Shown: positions 1-7,858, numbered from the stretch's first letter. The stretch: DNA of 50,765 nt from an uncultured Oribacterium sp. (GCA_902485915.1 CABTMH010000169.1:1-50765), one strand, 5' to 3'. Notes: generated by a model not told the origin, from the sequence alone. Translations and numbers: made by a program.

Positions 1-52
1 GGTACATCAAGGGTGAGATGTCGCAAGACGAAGGCTGAAATCGATGACAAAA

Positions 53-114
53 AACTTCCAGAGATAGCAAAACAAGCTCGCTAGAGGAGCTTTAGTTGCA
101 AAATCTCTGGAAGT
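53..114 (-). terminator. Long hairpin, possible minus-strand terminator
   Basis: Arms 53-65 and 102-114 are a perfect 13-bp inverted repeat. Nested inside are a 6-bp pair (74-79 with 87-92) and GCAA/TTGC (67-70 with 96-99). Read on the minus strand the stem is followed by a T run, as in an intrinsic terminator; on the plus strand there is no T run. It lies just upstream of the promoter at 135-163. No minus-strand gene that it would terminate is visible. Confidence 0.4.
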
Positions 115-134
115 TCACATACAGTAGAATTCGC

Positions 135-163
135 TTGACGCGGCTGCCCTTCGGTGCTATATT
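135..163 (+). promoter_or_regulatory. Sigma-A-type promoter of the BCCT gene
   Basis: TTGACG at 135-140 and TATATT at 158-163 are separated by 17 bp. The predicted start near 170 leaves a leader of about 22 nt that carries the ribosome site at 181-188. Confidence 0.65.
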
Positions 164-191
164 GTTCAAAACATTTAAGAAGAAGGAGAAA

Positions 192-1757
192 ATGAACATG
201 AAACAGGACGAGAATGAAAAACTCGAACAGCTGGTGTCGGATCGGAGTCGCATCGACTGGATGATCACGCTGGTGCCGTTTGCGCTGATCGTGGTGCTGG
301 CGCTGCTGTTTTTTCTTCTGCCGGACGCGTCGAACGCCGTGCTCGGCGGTATCCGGACCTTTCTGGGGGACAGCTTCGGGCTGTACTATCTTCTGATCGG
401 TCTCGGAACGGCCGTGATGTCGCTCTACATCGCGTTCTCGCGCTATGGCCGCATCGTGCTCGGTGCGCCGGATGAGAAGCCGAAGTACAGCTTCTTCCAG
501 TGGGGGGCCATGATGTTCACGGCGGGGCTCGCCGCCGATATCCTGTTCTACTCCTTCTGCGAGTGGATCCTCTACTGGGAAGACCCGCACACCGTGGAGA
601 TGGGCAGCCGCATGGACTGGGCCAGCACCTTCACGCTGTTCCACTGGGGCCCGATTCCGTGGGGCTTCTACCTCGTGCTCGCGGTGGCCTTCGGCTTCAT
701 GCTGCATGTCCGGAAGCGGACGCGCCAGAAGTATTCAGAAGCCTGCCGTCCGATCCTCGGGAAGTACACCGACCGTCTGCCGGGCCGTTTCATCGACCTC
801 CTCGCCGTGTTTGCGCTCCTCGCCGGCACCGCAACCACCTTTTCTGTCGCTACGCCGCTCCTCAGTGAAGCGCTGAAGACGCTCCTCGGTATCGACCTCC
901 CGGATCGTACCATCACGATCGCGATTCTGCTCGTGACCTGCGTGCTCTACACCTGCGCGGTCATGCGTGGCATGCTCGGCGTCTCTCTGCTCGCCAATGT
1001 CTGCACCTACTGTTTTTATGGCTTACTTCTCTACGTGCTCGTCTGCGGCGGAGAAGCGCGCTTCATCCTCGAGACCGGCTTCTCCGCGATGGGGCGTCTC
1101 GCGCAGAACTTCCTCGGCCTCGCGACCTATACGGATCCGACGAGAAGCACCGGTTTCGCCCAGAACTGGACGATTTTCTACTGGGCATACTGGATGGTAT
1201 GGTGCGTGGCAGCGCCGTTTTTCATCGGATCGATATCCCGTGGTCGCACCATCCGCTCGACGATTCTCGGCGGCTATGTCTTCGGCATGGGTAGCACCTT
1301 CGTCAGCTTCATCGTGCTCGGGAATTATGGACTGGGACTTCAGATGTCCGGTCGCTTCGACATCGTCGCTCTTTATGAGCAGACGCAGAACCTGTACACC
1401 ACCATCATCACCATCATCCAGCAGCTGCCGCTCGCGAAGGTCGTGCTCGTGCTGCTCATCGTGACGATGATCGCCTTCTATGCGACCTCCTTCGATTCCA
1501 TCGCCCTGGTAGCTTCCCAGTACAGCTATCAGAACCTCGGAAAGGACGAGGAGCCGCAGGGCTGGATCAAGGCACTCTGGTCGGTGCTGCTCATCCTGCT
1601 TCCGGTCGCCCTCGTCTTCTCAGACAGCTCCATGGCGAACCTTCAGTCCGTCAGCATCATCGCAGCCTTCCCGATCGGTGCCGTCATCGTCCTGATCACT
1701 GCCGCGTTCCTGAAGGACGCGAAGGCGTATCTGGAGGAGATGAACGGACATGAATGA
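192..1757 (+). CDS. BCCT-family betaine/carnitine/choline transporter
   Basis: Predicted 521-residue inner membrane protein of the BCCT family, which imports quaternary ammonium solutes such as glycine betaine, carnitine or choline coupled to an ion gradient or by exchange. About twelve hydrophobic segments are visible. The family Trp-rich box is clear around residues 325-354 (NWTIFYWAYW then SRGR), and FHWG at about 150-153 matches the other conserved helix. ATG at 192 is chosen because AGAAGGAG lies just upstream; the frame stays open back to a TTG at 96, inside the hairpin and before the promoter. Substrate and coupling ion cannot be read. The last codons and stop form the first unit of a triple tandem repeat. 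Confidence 0.93.
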   Translation: MNMKQDENEKLEQLVSDRSRIDWMITLVPFALIVVLALLFFLLPDASNAVLGGIRTFLGDSFGLYYLLIGLGTAVMSLYIAFSRYGRIVLGAPDEKPKYSFFQWGAMMFTAGLAADILFYSFCEWILYWEDPHTVEMGSRMDWASTFTLFHWGPIPWGFYLVLAVAFGFMLHVRKRTRQKYSEACRPILGKYTDRLPGRFIDLLAVFALLAGTATTFSVATPLLSEALKTLLGIDLPDRTITIAILLVTCVLYTCAVMRGMLGVSLLANVCTYCFYGLLLYVLVCGGEARFILETGFSAMGRLAQNFLGLATYTDPTRSTGFAQNWTIFYWAYWMVWCVAAPFFIGSISRGRTIRSTILGGYVFGMGSTFVSFIVLGNYGLGLQMSGRFDIVALYEQTQNLYTTIITIIQQLPLAKVVLVLLIVTMIAFYATSFDSIALVASQYSYQNLGKDEEPQGWIKALWSVLLILLPVALVFSDSSMANLQSVSIIAAFPIGAVIVLITAAFLKDAKAYLEEMNGHE

Positions 1758-1808
1758 AGAGGAGATGAACGGGCATGAATGAAGAGAAGATGAACGGATA
1801 TGAATGAA
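1734..1808 (+). repeat. Three tandem 25-bp units at the BCCT gene end
   Basis: Units at 1734-1758, 1759-1783 and 1784-1808 differ at only a few positions. Unit 1 contains the last codons (EEMNGHE) and the TGA stop of the transporter; units 2 and 3 are non-coding copies after the stop. Confidence 0.9.
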
Positions 1809-1812
1809 ATAG

Positions 1813-1844
1813 AAAAGCGGCAGAGGACATCCTCTGCCGCTTTT
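1813..1844. terminator. Bidirectional intrinsic terminator
   Basis: A perfect 15-bp stem (1813-1827 with 1830-1844) starts with AAAA and ends with TTTT, so it can work in both directions. It sits between the convergent BCCT gene and the YesL-like gene. Confidence 0.88.
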
Positions 1845-1869
1845 GTGATCAGATATTGTGATCAGATAT
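1844..1869. repeat. 13-bp tandem duplication at the YesL-like gene end
   Basis: TGTGATCAGATAT occurs twice in a row (1844-1856 and 1857-1869). Read on the minus strand, the copy nearer the gene includes the final codons and the TGA stop of the YesL-like gene; the second copy repeats the same stop and flank. Confidence 0.85.
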
Positions 1870-2635
1870 TGTCTTCAGAAGCGTTTTTAAAACTTGAAAG
1901 GGCATCGCTGGTTTTTTCTGAAGCACCTTCTTTTAAGGAACCATCCATATTGACGTCTTCGAGAATCGGGTTCACATCCCCGTCGTGGCTGTGGTCCTCT
2001 TTCGGCATGAACCGGAGGAAGATATGCTCGAACATCGTAGAGTTGATCCAGGCGATCAGCGCGAAGCCCATCAGCATCAGAAATGCAGACAGCCATGGCA
2101 TATAGAATAACAGAATATACCATACCAGCAGAATCACGACATCACAGATCAGCATCGAAATCGTGGATCCGAGATAGCGGATCGACATCAGGATGGCGTT
2201 CAGGATGGTGTTTCTGGTCGTATTTTCGAACCTGCTTAAGATCGGCCATACATACAGGAAGACGAAGATCCAGACGACGATCATAGTGAACACGACCGCC
2301 TGCAGGAAGAACTTCACCGTCTCAGAGCCGGTCGTCATCTGTCCGAAGAACCAGAAATCGAAGCCCAGCACCGCAGCGATCAGCAGCATCGGGATCCATA
2401 TGATCGTCGCCTGCTTGAAATTCTGCCTGAACGAGCGAAAGAACATCCGAAAATCACCGTAATCCTCATTACGAACATACTTCAGTGTGCAGTAGTACAG
2501 CGCCGTCGTGGACGCACCGATCGTCACGACCGGAATCGAGCAGACGAACCACAGAAGGTTCAGCACGATCATATCCCCGAGCCGGCCCACGAAACGCCAG
2601 ATCGGATTATCATAATTAAAAAAGCTCTGTAACAT
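1862..2635 (-). CDS. YesL-like (DUF624) membrane protein
   Basis: Predicted 257-residue membrane protein of the YesL/DUF624 family. The N terminus (MLQSFFNYDNPIWRF, then a hydrophobic helix ending in a Cys-Ser-Ile-Pro-Val segment) and the following TTALYY stretch are characteristic, and about five hydrophobic segments follow. These proteins are often found beside carbohydrate transport genes; their biochemical role is not established. The start at 2635 has a GGGGGA ribosome site seven bases upstream, whereas the frame stays open further upstream without a comparable site. The acidic, Ser-rich C-terminal tail of about 40 residues is cytoplasmic-looking. The HAD phosphatase gene lies 122 bp upstream on the same strand. 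Confidence 0.85.
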   Translation of the reverse strand: MLQSFFNYDNPIWRFVGRLGDMIVLNLLWFVCSIPVVTIGASTTALYYCTLKYVRNEDYGDFRMFFRSFRQNFKQATIIWIPMLLIAAVLGFDFWFFGQMTTGSETVKFFLQAVVFTMIVVWIFVFLYVWPILSRFENTTRNTILNAILMSIRYLGSTISMLICDVVILLVWYILLFYMPWLSAFLMLMGFALIAWINSTMFEHIFLRFMPKEDHSHDGDVNPILEDVNMDGSLKEGASEKTSDALSSFKNASEDNI

Positions 2636-2757
2636 TATGTCCCCCAGTTTTTTCTCATTCATGCCCCTGTTCATATGAGGCACATCTGAACAGACGTATG
2701 CAAATTGATTCAACAGAATTCTAGCATATTCTGATCGATAGATTCAATGCTTCGATT

Positions 2758-3426
2758 TTACTTCGAAAGACGCCGGAGTACTTCCGGGAGCTCGGAGATT
2801 TCGCGAATCACCGCCTTCGGGTTCGCGACAGTGCCGAAGCCGTAGCTCGCATAGATGAAGCTGATACCGGCCTGTGCGGCGCCGGCCTCGTCCATCGCGG
2901 TATCGCCGACGTAGACACAGCTCTCCTTCGTAAGGCCATTGCGCTCCATCAGAAGCCGGATGTTGCTGCCCTTTTTCTTTCCGGTTCGTCCATAACACTC
3001 GAAGTCCTGCACATCGCCCTCGACCTCTACCGGTCCCAGGATCCAGCCGGCATCCTCGATGAGGGTCTCGATATAACCATCCTGGCAGTTCGATACGATA
3101 TAGACGCGGTAGCCCTCCTCATGGAGACGCTCGATCGTCTCCATACAGCCCGGATAGAAATCCCCGCTGTGGGCACGAAGATACTGGTCCTCGTTCTCCA
3201 TGCAGTCCTGCATGATCAGCGCCCGCAGCTCCTCCGAGATATCCGGCAGCATCATGTAGCTGATCTCATACATCGTATGGCCCATGAAGCGGTACATATC
3301 CTCGACCGTGATCTTCACGCCCTTCGTTTCCGGATGACGGTCCAGCACCTCCTGCCAGGCAGCCGTCACCTGACGCGCCGAGTCCCATAAGGTACCATCC
3401 ACATCGAATATCACATTTCTGATCAT
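2758..3426 (-). CDS. HAD-superfamily phosphatase
   Basis: Predicted 222-residue cytoplasmic hydrolase of the haloacid dehalogenase superfamily, phosphoglycolate-phosphatase-like. Motif I is VIFDVDGTLWDS with the nucleophile and acid at D8 and D10. Motif II is VSNCQDG, a Lys-rich segment (GKKKGSN) supplies the motif III lysine, and motif IV is VYVGDTAMDEAGA. The helical insert between motifs I and II fits a C1 cap. The natural substrate cannot be read; general phosphate-monoester clean-up is as plausible as phosphoglycolate. ATG at 3426 has GGAGATAAG upstream. Confidence 0.88.
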   Translation of the reverse strand: MIRNVIFDVDGTLWDSARQVTAAWQEVLDRHPETKGVKITVEDMYRFMGHTMYEISYMMLPDISEELRALIMQDCMENEDQYLRAHSGDFYPGCMETIERLHEEGYRVYIVSNCQDGYIETLIEDAGWILGPVEVEGDVQDFECYGRTGKKKGSNIRLLMERNGLTKESCVYVGDTAMDEAGAAQAGISFIYASYGFGTVANPKAVIREISELPEVLRRLSK

Positions 3427-3612
3427 GCTCTTATCTCCATTTTTTCTGAACGATACAGGCCCGGGATACCGTTTTTCCTGACACCTGTTCCTGCACTTTC
3501 TGAAGTGTAGCAGAAGTCTCTGTACTCAAAAAGTCAAATTTGAATTCTGCGTTCATAGTCCGTTCATATTTGAACCTGAATGTTAACAGAATGTTCACGT
3601 GCCCCACATACT

Positions 3613-3740
3613 TTGTTCACCATTGACCTATATATTATAACCAAGATAACAAATAAGTTATCGATTTAAGAAGATTTTTTTCATAATACTCGGGCAGGGA
3701 TCGAAGGATCACCTGCCCTCCTCCCTTTTATGGGGCTTTT
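3613..3740 (+). ncRNA. Candidate small RNA with own promoter and terminator
   Basis: The 543-bp gap between the HAD gene and the sugar kinase has no convincing ORF. It holds TTGTTC at 3613-3618 and TATAAC at 3636-3641 (17-bp spacer). These are followed by a small hairpin (GATAAC 3645-3650 with GTTATC 3657-3662). A GGGCAGG/CCTGCCC stem at 3692-3718 with inner GATC pairs leads to a T run ending near 3740. The arrangement predicts a transcript of about 90 nt from about 3648, with no start codon and ribosome site. This is inference from signals only. Confidence 0.35.
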
Positions 3741-3756
3741 TTCTTTACTTTTCTCT

Positions 3757-3814
3757 CGTCAACCGGCTTCCCGACACGTCTCCATGCCTGATCAGTACAC
3801 GTGTGAACAGTAAC
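3757..3814 (+). repeat. Palindromic intergenic element, copy 1
   Basis: The core at 3785-3814 reads TGATCAGTACACG followed by TGTGAACAGTAAC. A CGTCAACCGG..TTCCCGACACG segment precedes it from 3757. It belongs to the same family as elements near 6.8, 23.1, 27.7, 42.2, 44.5, 45.9 and 50.0 kb. Confidence 0.8.
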
Positions 3815-3853
3815 GGACAGACAAAAATAGTTCTTAATTTAGTACAAGACGGC

Positions 3854-3883
3854 TTGATGACATGAAAGGGGCTGTGCTATACT
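3854..3883 (+). promoter_or_regulatory. Promoter of the sugar kinase gene
   Basis: TTGATG at 3854-3859 and TATACT at 3878-3883 have an 18-bp spacer. The predicted start near 3890 gives a leader of about 90 nt that contains a cre site and a small CTGTC/GACAG hairpin just before the ribosome site. Confidence 0.65.
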
Positions 3884-3893
3884 GAATGTGTTT

Positions 3894-3907
3894 TGAAAAC
3901 GCTTACA
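3894..3907 (+). promoter_or_regulatory. cre (CcpA) site at the kinase start region
   Basis: TGAAAACGCTTACA fits the catabolite-responsive element consensus TGWAANCGNTNWCA at every position. It lies just after the predicted transcription start, the usual place for CcpA repression by blocking transcription. Confidence 0.75.
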
Positions 3908-3981
3908 AGTGGTACTGCGCTTTCAGGTAAACCAGTTAGGTTCTGTCGGCATAGTGCGGACAGTTTTAAATGGAGGAAGTT

Positions 3982-5079
3982 ATGGATTTAAATTTAAGAC
4001 CAGCAAATGAGTGTGCATTTGATGCGGTTTCTCTGGGTGAGGTTATGCTTCGTCTGGATCCGGGTGAGGGTAGAATCAGAACTGCCAGATCCTTCCGTGC
4101 ATGGGAAGGCGGCGGAGAGTACAACGTTATCCGCGGACTTCGTAAGTGCTTCGGCTTAAAGACCGCTGTTCTTACTGCACTTGCAGATAACGAGGTCGGC
4201 CATCTGGTTGAGGACTTCATGATGCAGGGTGGTGTGGATACATCCCTCGTAAAGTGGATGGACACCGACGGAATCGGCCGCGTATGCAGAAACGGTCTGA
4301 ACTTCACTGAGAGAGGCTTCGGTATCCGTGGTGCAAAGGGCTGCTCTGACCGTGCAAACACCGCTATTTCCAAGGCTACACCGGCTGATTTTGATTTCGA
4401 TTACATCTTCGGTGAGCTCGGCGTTCGCTGGCTCCACACCGGCGGAATCTATGCAGCTCTTTCTGAACAGGCTTCTGAGACTGCAATCGCTGCGATCAAG
4501 GCTGCGAAGAAGTATGGCACCATCGTTTCCTATGACCTTAACTACCGTCCTTCCATGTGGTCCGCAATCGGCGGCCAGGCAAAGGCTCAGGAGGTAAATA
4601 AGGAGATCGCTCAGTACGTTGACGTTATGATCGGTAACGAGGAAGACTTCACCGCTTGCCTCGGCTTCCAGATCGAGGGCCAGGACGAGTCTCTCAAGGA
4701 GCTCAACATCGACGGCTACAAGAAGATGATCAACGAGGCTGTAAAGACCTACCCGAACTTCAAGGCAGTTGCAACGACGCTTCGTACCGTTCACACGGCA
4801 ACCGTAAACGACTGGTCCGCACTCTGCTGGGCAGACGGCGAGATCTACAAGGCAGCTGATTATAAGGGCCTCGAGATCATGGATCGTGTCGGCGGCGGCG
4901 ACTCCTTCGCATCCGGCCTCGTATATGGCCTCATGACCACCGGCGATGCGGAGAAGGCTGTAAACTACGGTGCAGCGCATGGCGCACTCGCGATGACCAC
5001 TCCTGGTGATACCACGATGGCAACCAAGAAGGAAGTAGAAGCGATCATGGGCGGCGCAGGCGCACGTGTACAGCGTTAA
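3982..5079 (+). CDS. kdgK: PfkB-family sugar kinase, probable 2-keto-3-deoxygluconate kinase
   Basis: Predicted 365-residue cytoplasmic kinase of the ribokinase/PfkB family. It is most like 2-dehydro-3-deoxygluconokinase, which makes KDPG from KDG in uronate and pectin breakdown. The N-terminal motif is SLGEVMLRLDPGEG, with a GGGEYNV substrate segment. The C-terminal signature is DRVGGGDSFASG with catalytic Asp near residue 307. The start at 3982 follows GGAGGAA by a good spacing; a second ATG 12 bp upstream overlaps that site and is unlikely. A cre site predicts glucose repression. Codon choice (GCT, GTT, CTT) resembles the TRAP genes and suggests high expression. No KDPG aldolase gene is adjacent, so the exact sugar is inferred. 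Confidence 0.8.
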   Translation: MDLNLRPANECAFDAVSLGEVMLRLDPGEGRIRTARSFRAWEGGGEYNVIRGLRKCFGLKTAVLTALADNEVGHLVEDFMMQGGVDTSLVKWMDTDGIGRVCRNGLNFTERGFGIRGAKGCSDRANTAISKATPADFDFDYIFGELGVRWLHTGGIYAALSEQASETAIAAIKAAKKYGTIVSYDLNYRPSMWSAIGGQAKAQEVNKEIAQYVDVMIGNEEDFTACLGFQIEGQDESLKELNIDGYKKMINEAVKTYPNFKAVATTLRTVHTATVNDWSALCWADGEIYKAADYKGLEIMDRVGGGDSFASGLVYGLMTTGDAEKAVNYGAAHGALAMTTPGDTTMATKKEVEAIMGGAGARVQR

Positions 5080-5109
5080 TTCCGAACTGGATTCGTTCTA
5101 AAGTAAACT

Positions 5110-5147
5110 GAAAACCTCCTCTTGCCTTCGGGTAAGAGGAGGTTTTC
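5110..5147. terminator. Intrinsic terminator after the sugar kinase
   Basis: A stem of about 17 bp (5110-5126 with 5131-5147) closes on a TTCG tetraloop. AAAA and TTTT flanks allow function in either direction, between kdgK and the convergent lrgB. Confidence 0.9.
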
Positions 5148-5223
5148 GGTATTCAGGCTTATAAATGTCCACTATATTCCGTTCGGATTTTCGAAATGCT
5201 CGATGGGATCAGCCATCACACAG

Positions 5224-5386
5224 CAGAACCGGCACCATAGGGGAACCAGCTTGCGCATTCAAAGAACAGGTTCTTATGAAAAGTCCGTGTAGGGGATACA
5301 GATTTATCTGTAATGCCCTACACGGACTTTTCATGAGGTTCTGTACTTTGAACTAAGTGAGCGGTTCCCCTACGGTGGCGGTTCTG
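5224..5386. repeat. Giant nested palindrome of about 163 bp
   Basis: Three concentric inverted repeats share a centre near 5305. The outer arms 5224-5247 and 5363-5386 match at 22 of 24 positions. The middle arms 5258-5294 and 5316-5352 are nearly complementary over about 37 bp. The inner arms are 5297-5303 and 5306-5312. It fills the gap between the kdgK terminator and the end of lrgB. It contains no supported ORF. Confidence 0.9.
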
Positions 5387-5399
5387 CGTCCGCAACAAA

Positions 5400-6095
5400 T
5401 CAGGCGACGTTCATCACGAGCGGTACCAGGATCACGGTGAGGATTCCCGCCACACAGATACTGATGGACCCCATGGCACCCTCGATCTCACCGAGCTCCA
5501 GTGCCTTCGCGGTACCCACCGCATGTGCCGAGGTACCGAGCGCCAGACCCCGCGCGATCGGATGATCGATATGGAAAAGCCGGAACACCAGCTCTGCGAT
5601 CATGTTGCCGAGGATGCCCGTGATGATGATCGCCGCCACGGTCAGCGTGACGATACCGCCCGCCTCCTCCGACACGCCCATGCCGATCGCCGTCGTGATC
5701 GACTTCGGCAGCAGTGTGGCGATGTGCTCCGCGGTCAGTCCGAACAGCTTCCCCATGATGAGAATGCTGAGAATCGAGCAGAGCGTGCCGGCGGTGATCG
5801 CCGCCAGCACCGCCACCAGATTATCCTTCAGCAGCCGGAGCTGCTTGTACATCGGAATCGCGAGACAGACCGTCGCCGGCGTCAGCAGGTAGCTGAGCAG
5901 ATTCGCACTCGCCTTGTAATCCTCATATGGAATCTGGAAGATCACCAGCACCGCGATGACCATGATCGTCGACACCAGCAGCGGATTCAGGATGGCGACA
6001 CGGAACTTCGCCTTCAGCCGGACGGCCAGCAGAAATAAAAAGATACTTAAGATTAAACCGAAATAGCCAGAGCTCTGCAGCGCTTCTTTCATCAT
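5400..6095 (-). CDS. lrgB: LrgB-family membrane protein
   Basis: Predicted 231-residue polytopic membrane protein of the LrgB/CidB family, partner of LrgA. The system is described as holin/antiholin-like and, in several bacteria and plants, as a carrier of pyruvate or glycolate. The family signatures LLPKSITTAIGMGVSEEAGG and, near the C terminus, ALGTSAHAVGTAKALELGE are intact. The start ATG at 6095 overlaps the lrgA stop in an ATGA arrangement, so the two are translationally coupled. A second ATG follows directly. A strong GGAGGAGG lies immediately upstream. Confidence 0.93.
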   Translation of the reverse strand: MMKEALQSSGYFGLILSIFLFLLAVRLKAKFRVAILNPLLVSTIMVIAVLVIFQIPYEDYKASANLLSYLLTPATVCLAIPMYKQLRLLKDNLVAVLAAITAGTLCSILSILIMGKLFGLTAEHIATLLPKSITTAIGMGVSEEAGGIVTLTVAAIIITGILGNMIAELVFRLFHIDHPIARGLALGTSAHAVGTAKALELGEIEGAMGSISICVAGILTVILVPLVMNVA

Positions 6096-6667
6096 GCCTC
6101 CTCCTTTCGCTCCGCTTCCGCGGAAGTCATCTGTGCAGCGTCGGAAGCATTGGCCTCCGCCTGTGACGCATGGCGCTGTACTTCCTTCTCATGCAGGATC
6201 TCACGGTAGCCGTTCGCACCATCGATCTCACCGTTCGGACTCAGCGCGCGGCGACCGATGCCGAAGGTCTCATGCGGCTCGAGGGAAAGCTCAGCGGCCT
6301 CTGCATCCTGATCCTCCTTCGGCTCACTGCGCCGAAGAATCGCGGTCGCGGTCAGGCCCGTGACGACCATGACGAGCACCGTCGACACGACGATGATCAC
6401 GAGGTATGGCAGGAGCACCGGGAGCAAGATATCGATGGCACTCATGATGCCGACCGCCGCCGGAATGAACATCATGGTCATGGTGTCGAGCAGGAAATTA
6501 CCCGCGCCCTCGACCTCCGGCAGCTTCACGATCCCGGTCACCAGTGCGATGAGCAGCAGGATCATACCATATACACCTGCCGGAACCGGAAGTGGCAGGA
6601 GTGTGTTCAGCAGTTCACCGAGAAAGGTGAATGCGATGATCCACATGATTTCTTTTACGTATTTCAT
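6092..6667 (-). CDS. lrgA: LrgA-family membrane protein with long C-terminal tail
   Basis: Predicted 191-residue membrane protein. Residues 1 to about 115 form the usual four-helix LrgA/CidA unit, with LLPLPVPAGVYGMILLLIAL typical of the family. The remaining 75 or so residues are hydrophilic, rich in Glu, Ala and Gln, and extend well beyond the usual family length of roughly 120-150. The start at 6667 follows GAGGG; the frame stays open upstream without a ribosome site. It overlaps lrgB by 4 bp. A 39-bp near-palindrome at 6717-6755 lies upstream and could be its operator. Confidence 0.9.
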   Translation of the reverse strand: MKYVKEIMWIIAFTFLGELLNTLLPLPVPAGVYGMILLLIALVTGIVKLPEVEGAGNFLLDTMTMMFIPAAVGIMSAIDILLPVLLPYLVIIVVSTVLVMVVTGLTATAILRRSEPKEDQDAEAAELSLEPHETFGIGRRALSPNGEIDGANGYREILHEKEVQRHASQAEANASDAAQMTSAEAERKEEA

Positions 6668-6716
6668 GGAACCCTCTTTTCTTAATAGAATGTATTCATA
6701 AATCAGGTAAATACTA

Positions 6717-6755
6717 GTGGGCGACCTTTCGCGGATATCCGGAAGGACGACCCAC
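6717..6755 (-). promoter_or_regulatory. 39-bp near-palindrome upstream of lrgAB
   Basis: The sequence opens with GTGGGCG, closes with CGACCCAC and is centred on GGATATCC. Most positions pair between the arms. It lies about 50 bp before the lrgA start codon, so it could be an operator or an mRNA leader hairpin; no regulator gene is adjacent. Confidence 0.45.
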
Positions 6756-6804
6756 AATGGCCTCCATTATACCCTCGTGACCGGCACTGTAAAGCGTTAA
6801 TTTT

Positions 6805-6870
6805 TCGTCGACTGGATTCAGGCTTTCCGACACGGCCACTACCTAATCAGTACACGGGCGAACAGGAACC
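6805..6870 (+). repeat. Palindromic intergenic element, copy 2
   Basis: CGTCGACTGGATTCAGG at the left and AATCAGTACACG followed by GGCGAACAGGAACC at the right match the family found at 3.8 and 45.9 kb. It is the main content of the lrgA-purC gap apart from promoters. Confidence 0.75.
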
Positions 6871-6908
6871 ATGCATAGAAAGGTATGTGATTCTGTGCAT
6901 TTCCCCTA

Positions 6909-6936
6909 TTGTGCTTTGCAGAAAATCCATTATACT
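6909..6936 (+). promoter_or_regulatory. Putative purC promoter
   Basis: TATACT at 6931-6936 is a good -10 box. TTGTGC at 6909-6914, with a 16-bp spacer, is a weak -35. The leader is about 45 nt and no purine riboswitch is visible in it. Confidence 0.45.
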
Positions 6937-6988
6937 AAAATGCGGTGGTTAACGATTTACTACGTTCAATTTCATATGGAGGGTAAAG

Positions 6989-7858
6989 ATGACAGATTTT
7001 AAGCCAGTGAAGGAAGGCAAGGTTCGTGAGATCTATGATCTCGGAGACAAGCTCATCATGGTCGCAACCGACCGTATTTCCGCATTTGATGTGATCCTGC
7101 ACAACCAGATCACAGAGAAGGGTAAGGTTCTGACCCAGATGTCGAAGTTCTGGTTCGATCTGACGAAGGATGTAATCCCGAACGATCTGATTTCTGTTGA
7201 GAACGAGGATATGCCGGAGTTTTTCCAGCAGCCGGAGTTTGAGGGCAGAGCGACACTGTGCAAGAAGCTCGAGATGATCCCGATCGAGTGCATCGTACGT
7301 GGCTACATCACCGGTTCCGGCTGGGAGAACTATAAGAAGGACGGCACCATCTGTGGTATGAAGCTCCCGGAGGGCCTCGTCGAGTGTGCGAAGCTTCCTG
7401 AGCCGCTTTACACTCCGTCGACGAAGGCAGAGCTCGGCGATCACGATGAGAACATCAACTTCGAGCAGTCCATCGTGGTTCTCGAGAAGGCATTCCCTGG
7501 CAGAGGCGAGGAGATCGCTACGAAGATCAAGGATGCAACGATCGCTGTCTATAAGAAGTGTGCAGACTATGCACTTTCGAAGGGCATCATCATCGCCGAT
7601 ACCAAGTTCGAGTTCGGTCTCGATGAGGATGGCAACGTGCTCCTCGCAGATGAGGTTCTGACACCGGACAGCTCCAGATTCTGGAGACTCGACCAGTACA
7701 AGCCAGGTGAGGGACAGTCCAGCTTCGATAAGCAGTTCGTACGTAACTGGCTGAAGGCAAACCCGGATAACAACGCAACCCTTCCGCAGGAGGTCGTGGA
7801 TAAGACCATCGCTCTCTATAAGGAAGCGTACACTATGCTGACCGGTAAGGAGATCTGA
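6989..7858 (+). CDS. purC: Phosphoribosylaminoimidazole-succinocarboxamide synthase
   Basis: Predicted 289-residue SAICAR synthetase. It joins CAIR and aspartate using ATP in purine biosynthesis. Family features are clear: the N-terminal KEGKVREIYDLGD nucleotide-binding loop, VATDRISAFDVIL, VRGYITGSGWENYKKDGTIC, and the C-terminal ADTKFEFGLDEDG and DEVLTPDSSRFW motifs. ATG at 6989 has GGAGGGTAAAG upstream. It stands alone with its own terminator rather than in a pur operon, unlike the large pur clusters of many Firmicutes. Confidence 0.97.
   Translation: MTDFKPVKEGKVREIYDLGDKLIMVATDRISAFDVILHNQITEKGKVLTQMSKFWFDLTKDVIPNDLISVENEDMPEFFQQPEFEGRATLCKKLEMIPIECIVRGYITGSGWENYKKDGTICGMKLPEGLVECAKLPEPLYTPSTKAELGDHDENINFEQSIVVLEKAFPGRGEEIATKIKDATIAVYKKCADYALSKGIIIADTKFEFGLDEDGNVLLADEVLTPDSSRFWRLDQYKPGEGQSSFDKQFVRNWLKANPDNNATLPQEVVDKTIALYKEAYTMLTGKEI

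Noticed and set aside
5224..5386. The palindrome as a CRISPR repeat or ordinary terminator
   Set aside because: It is a single structure with no spaced direct repeats. It is far longer than a terminator, and a good terminator for kdgK is already present at 5110-5147.
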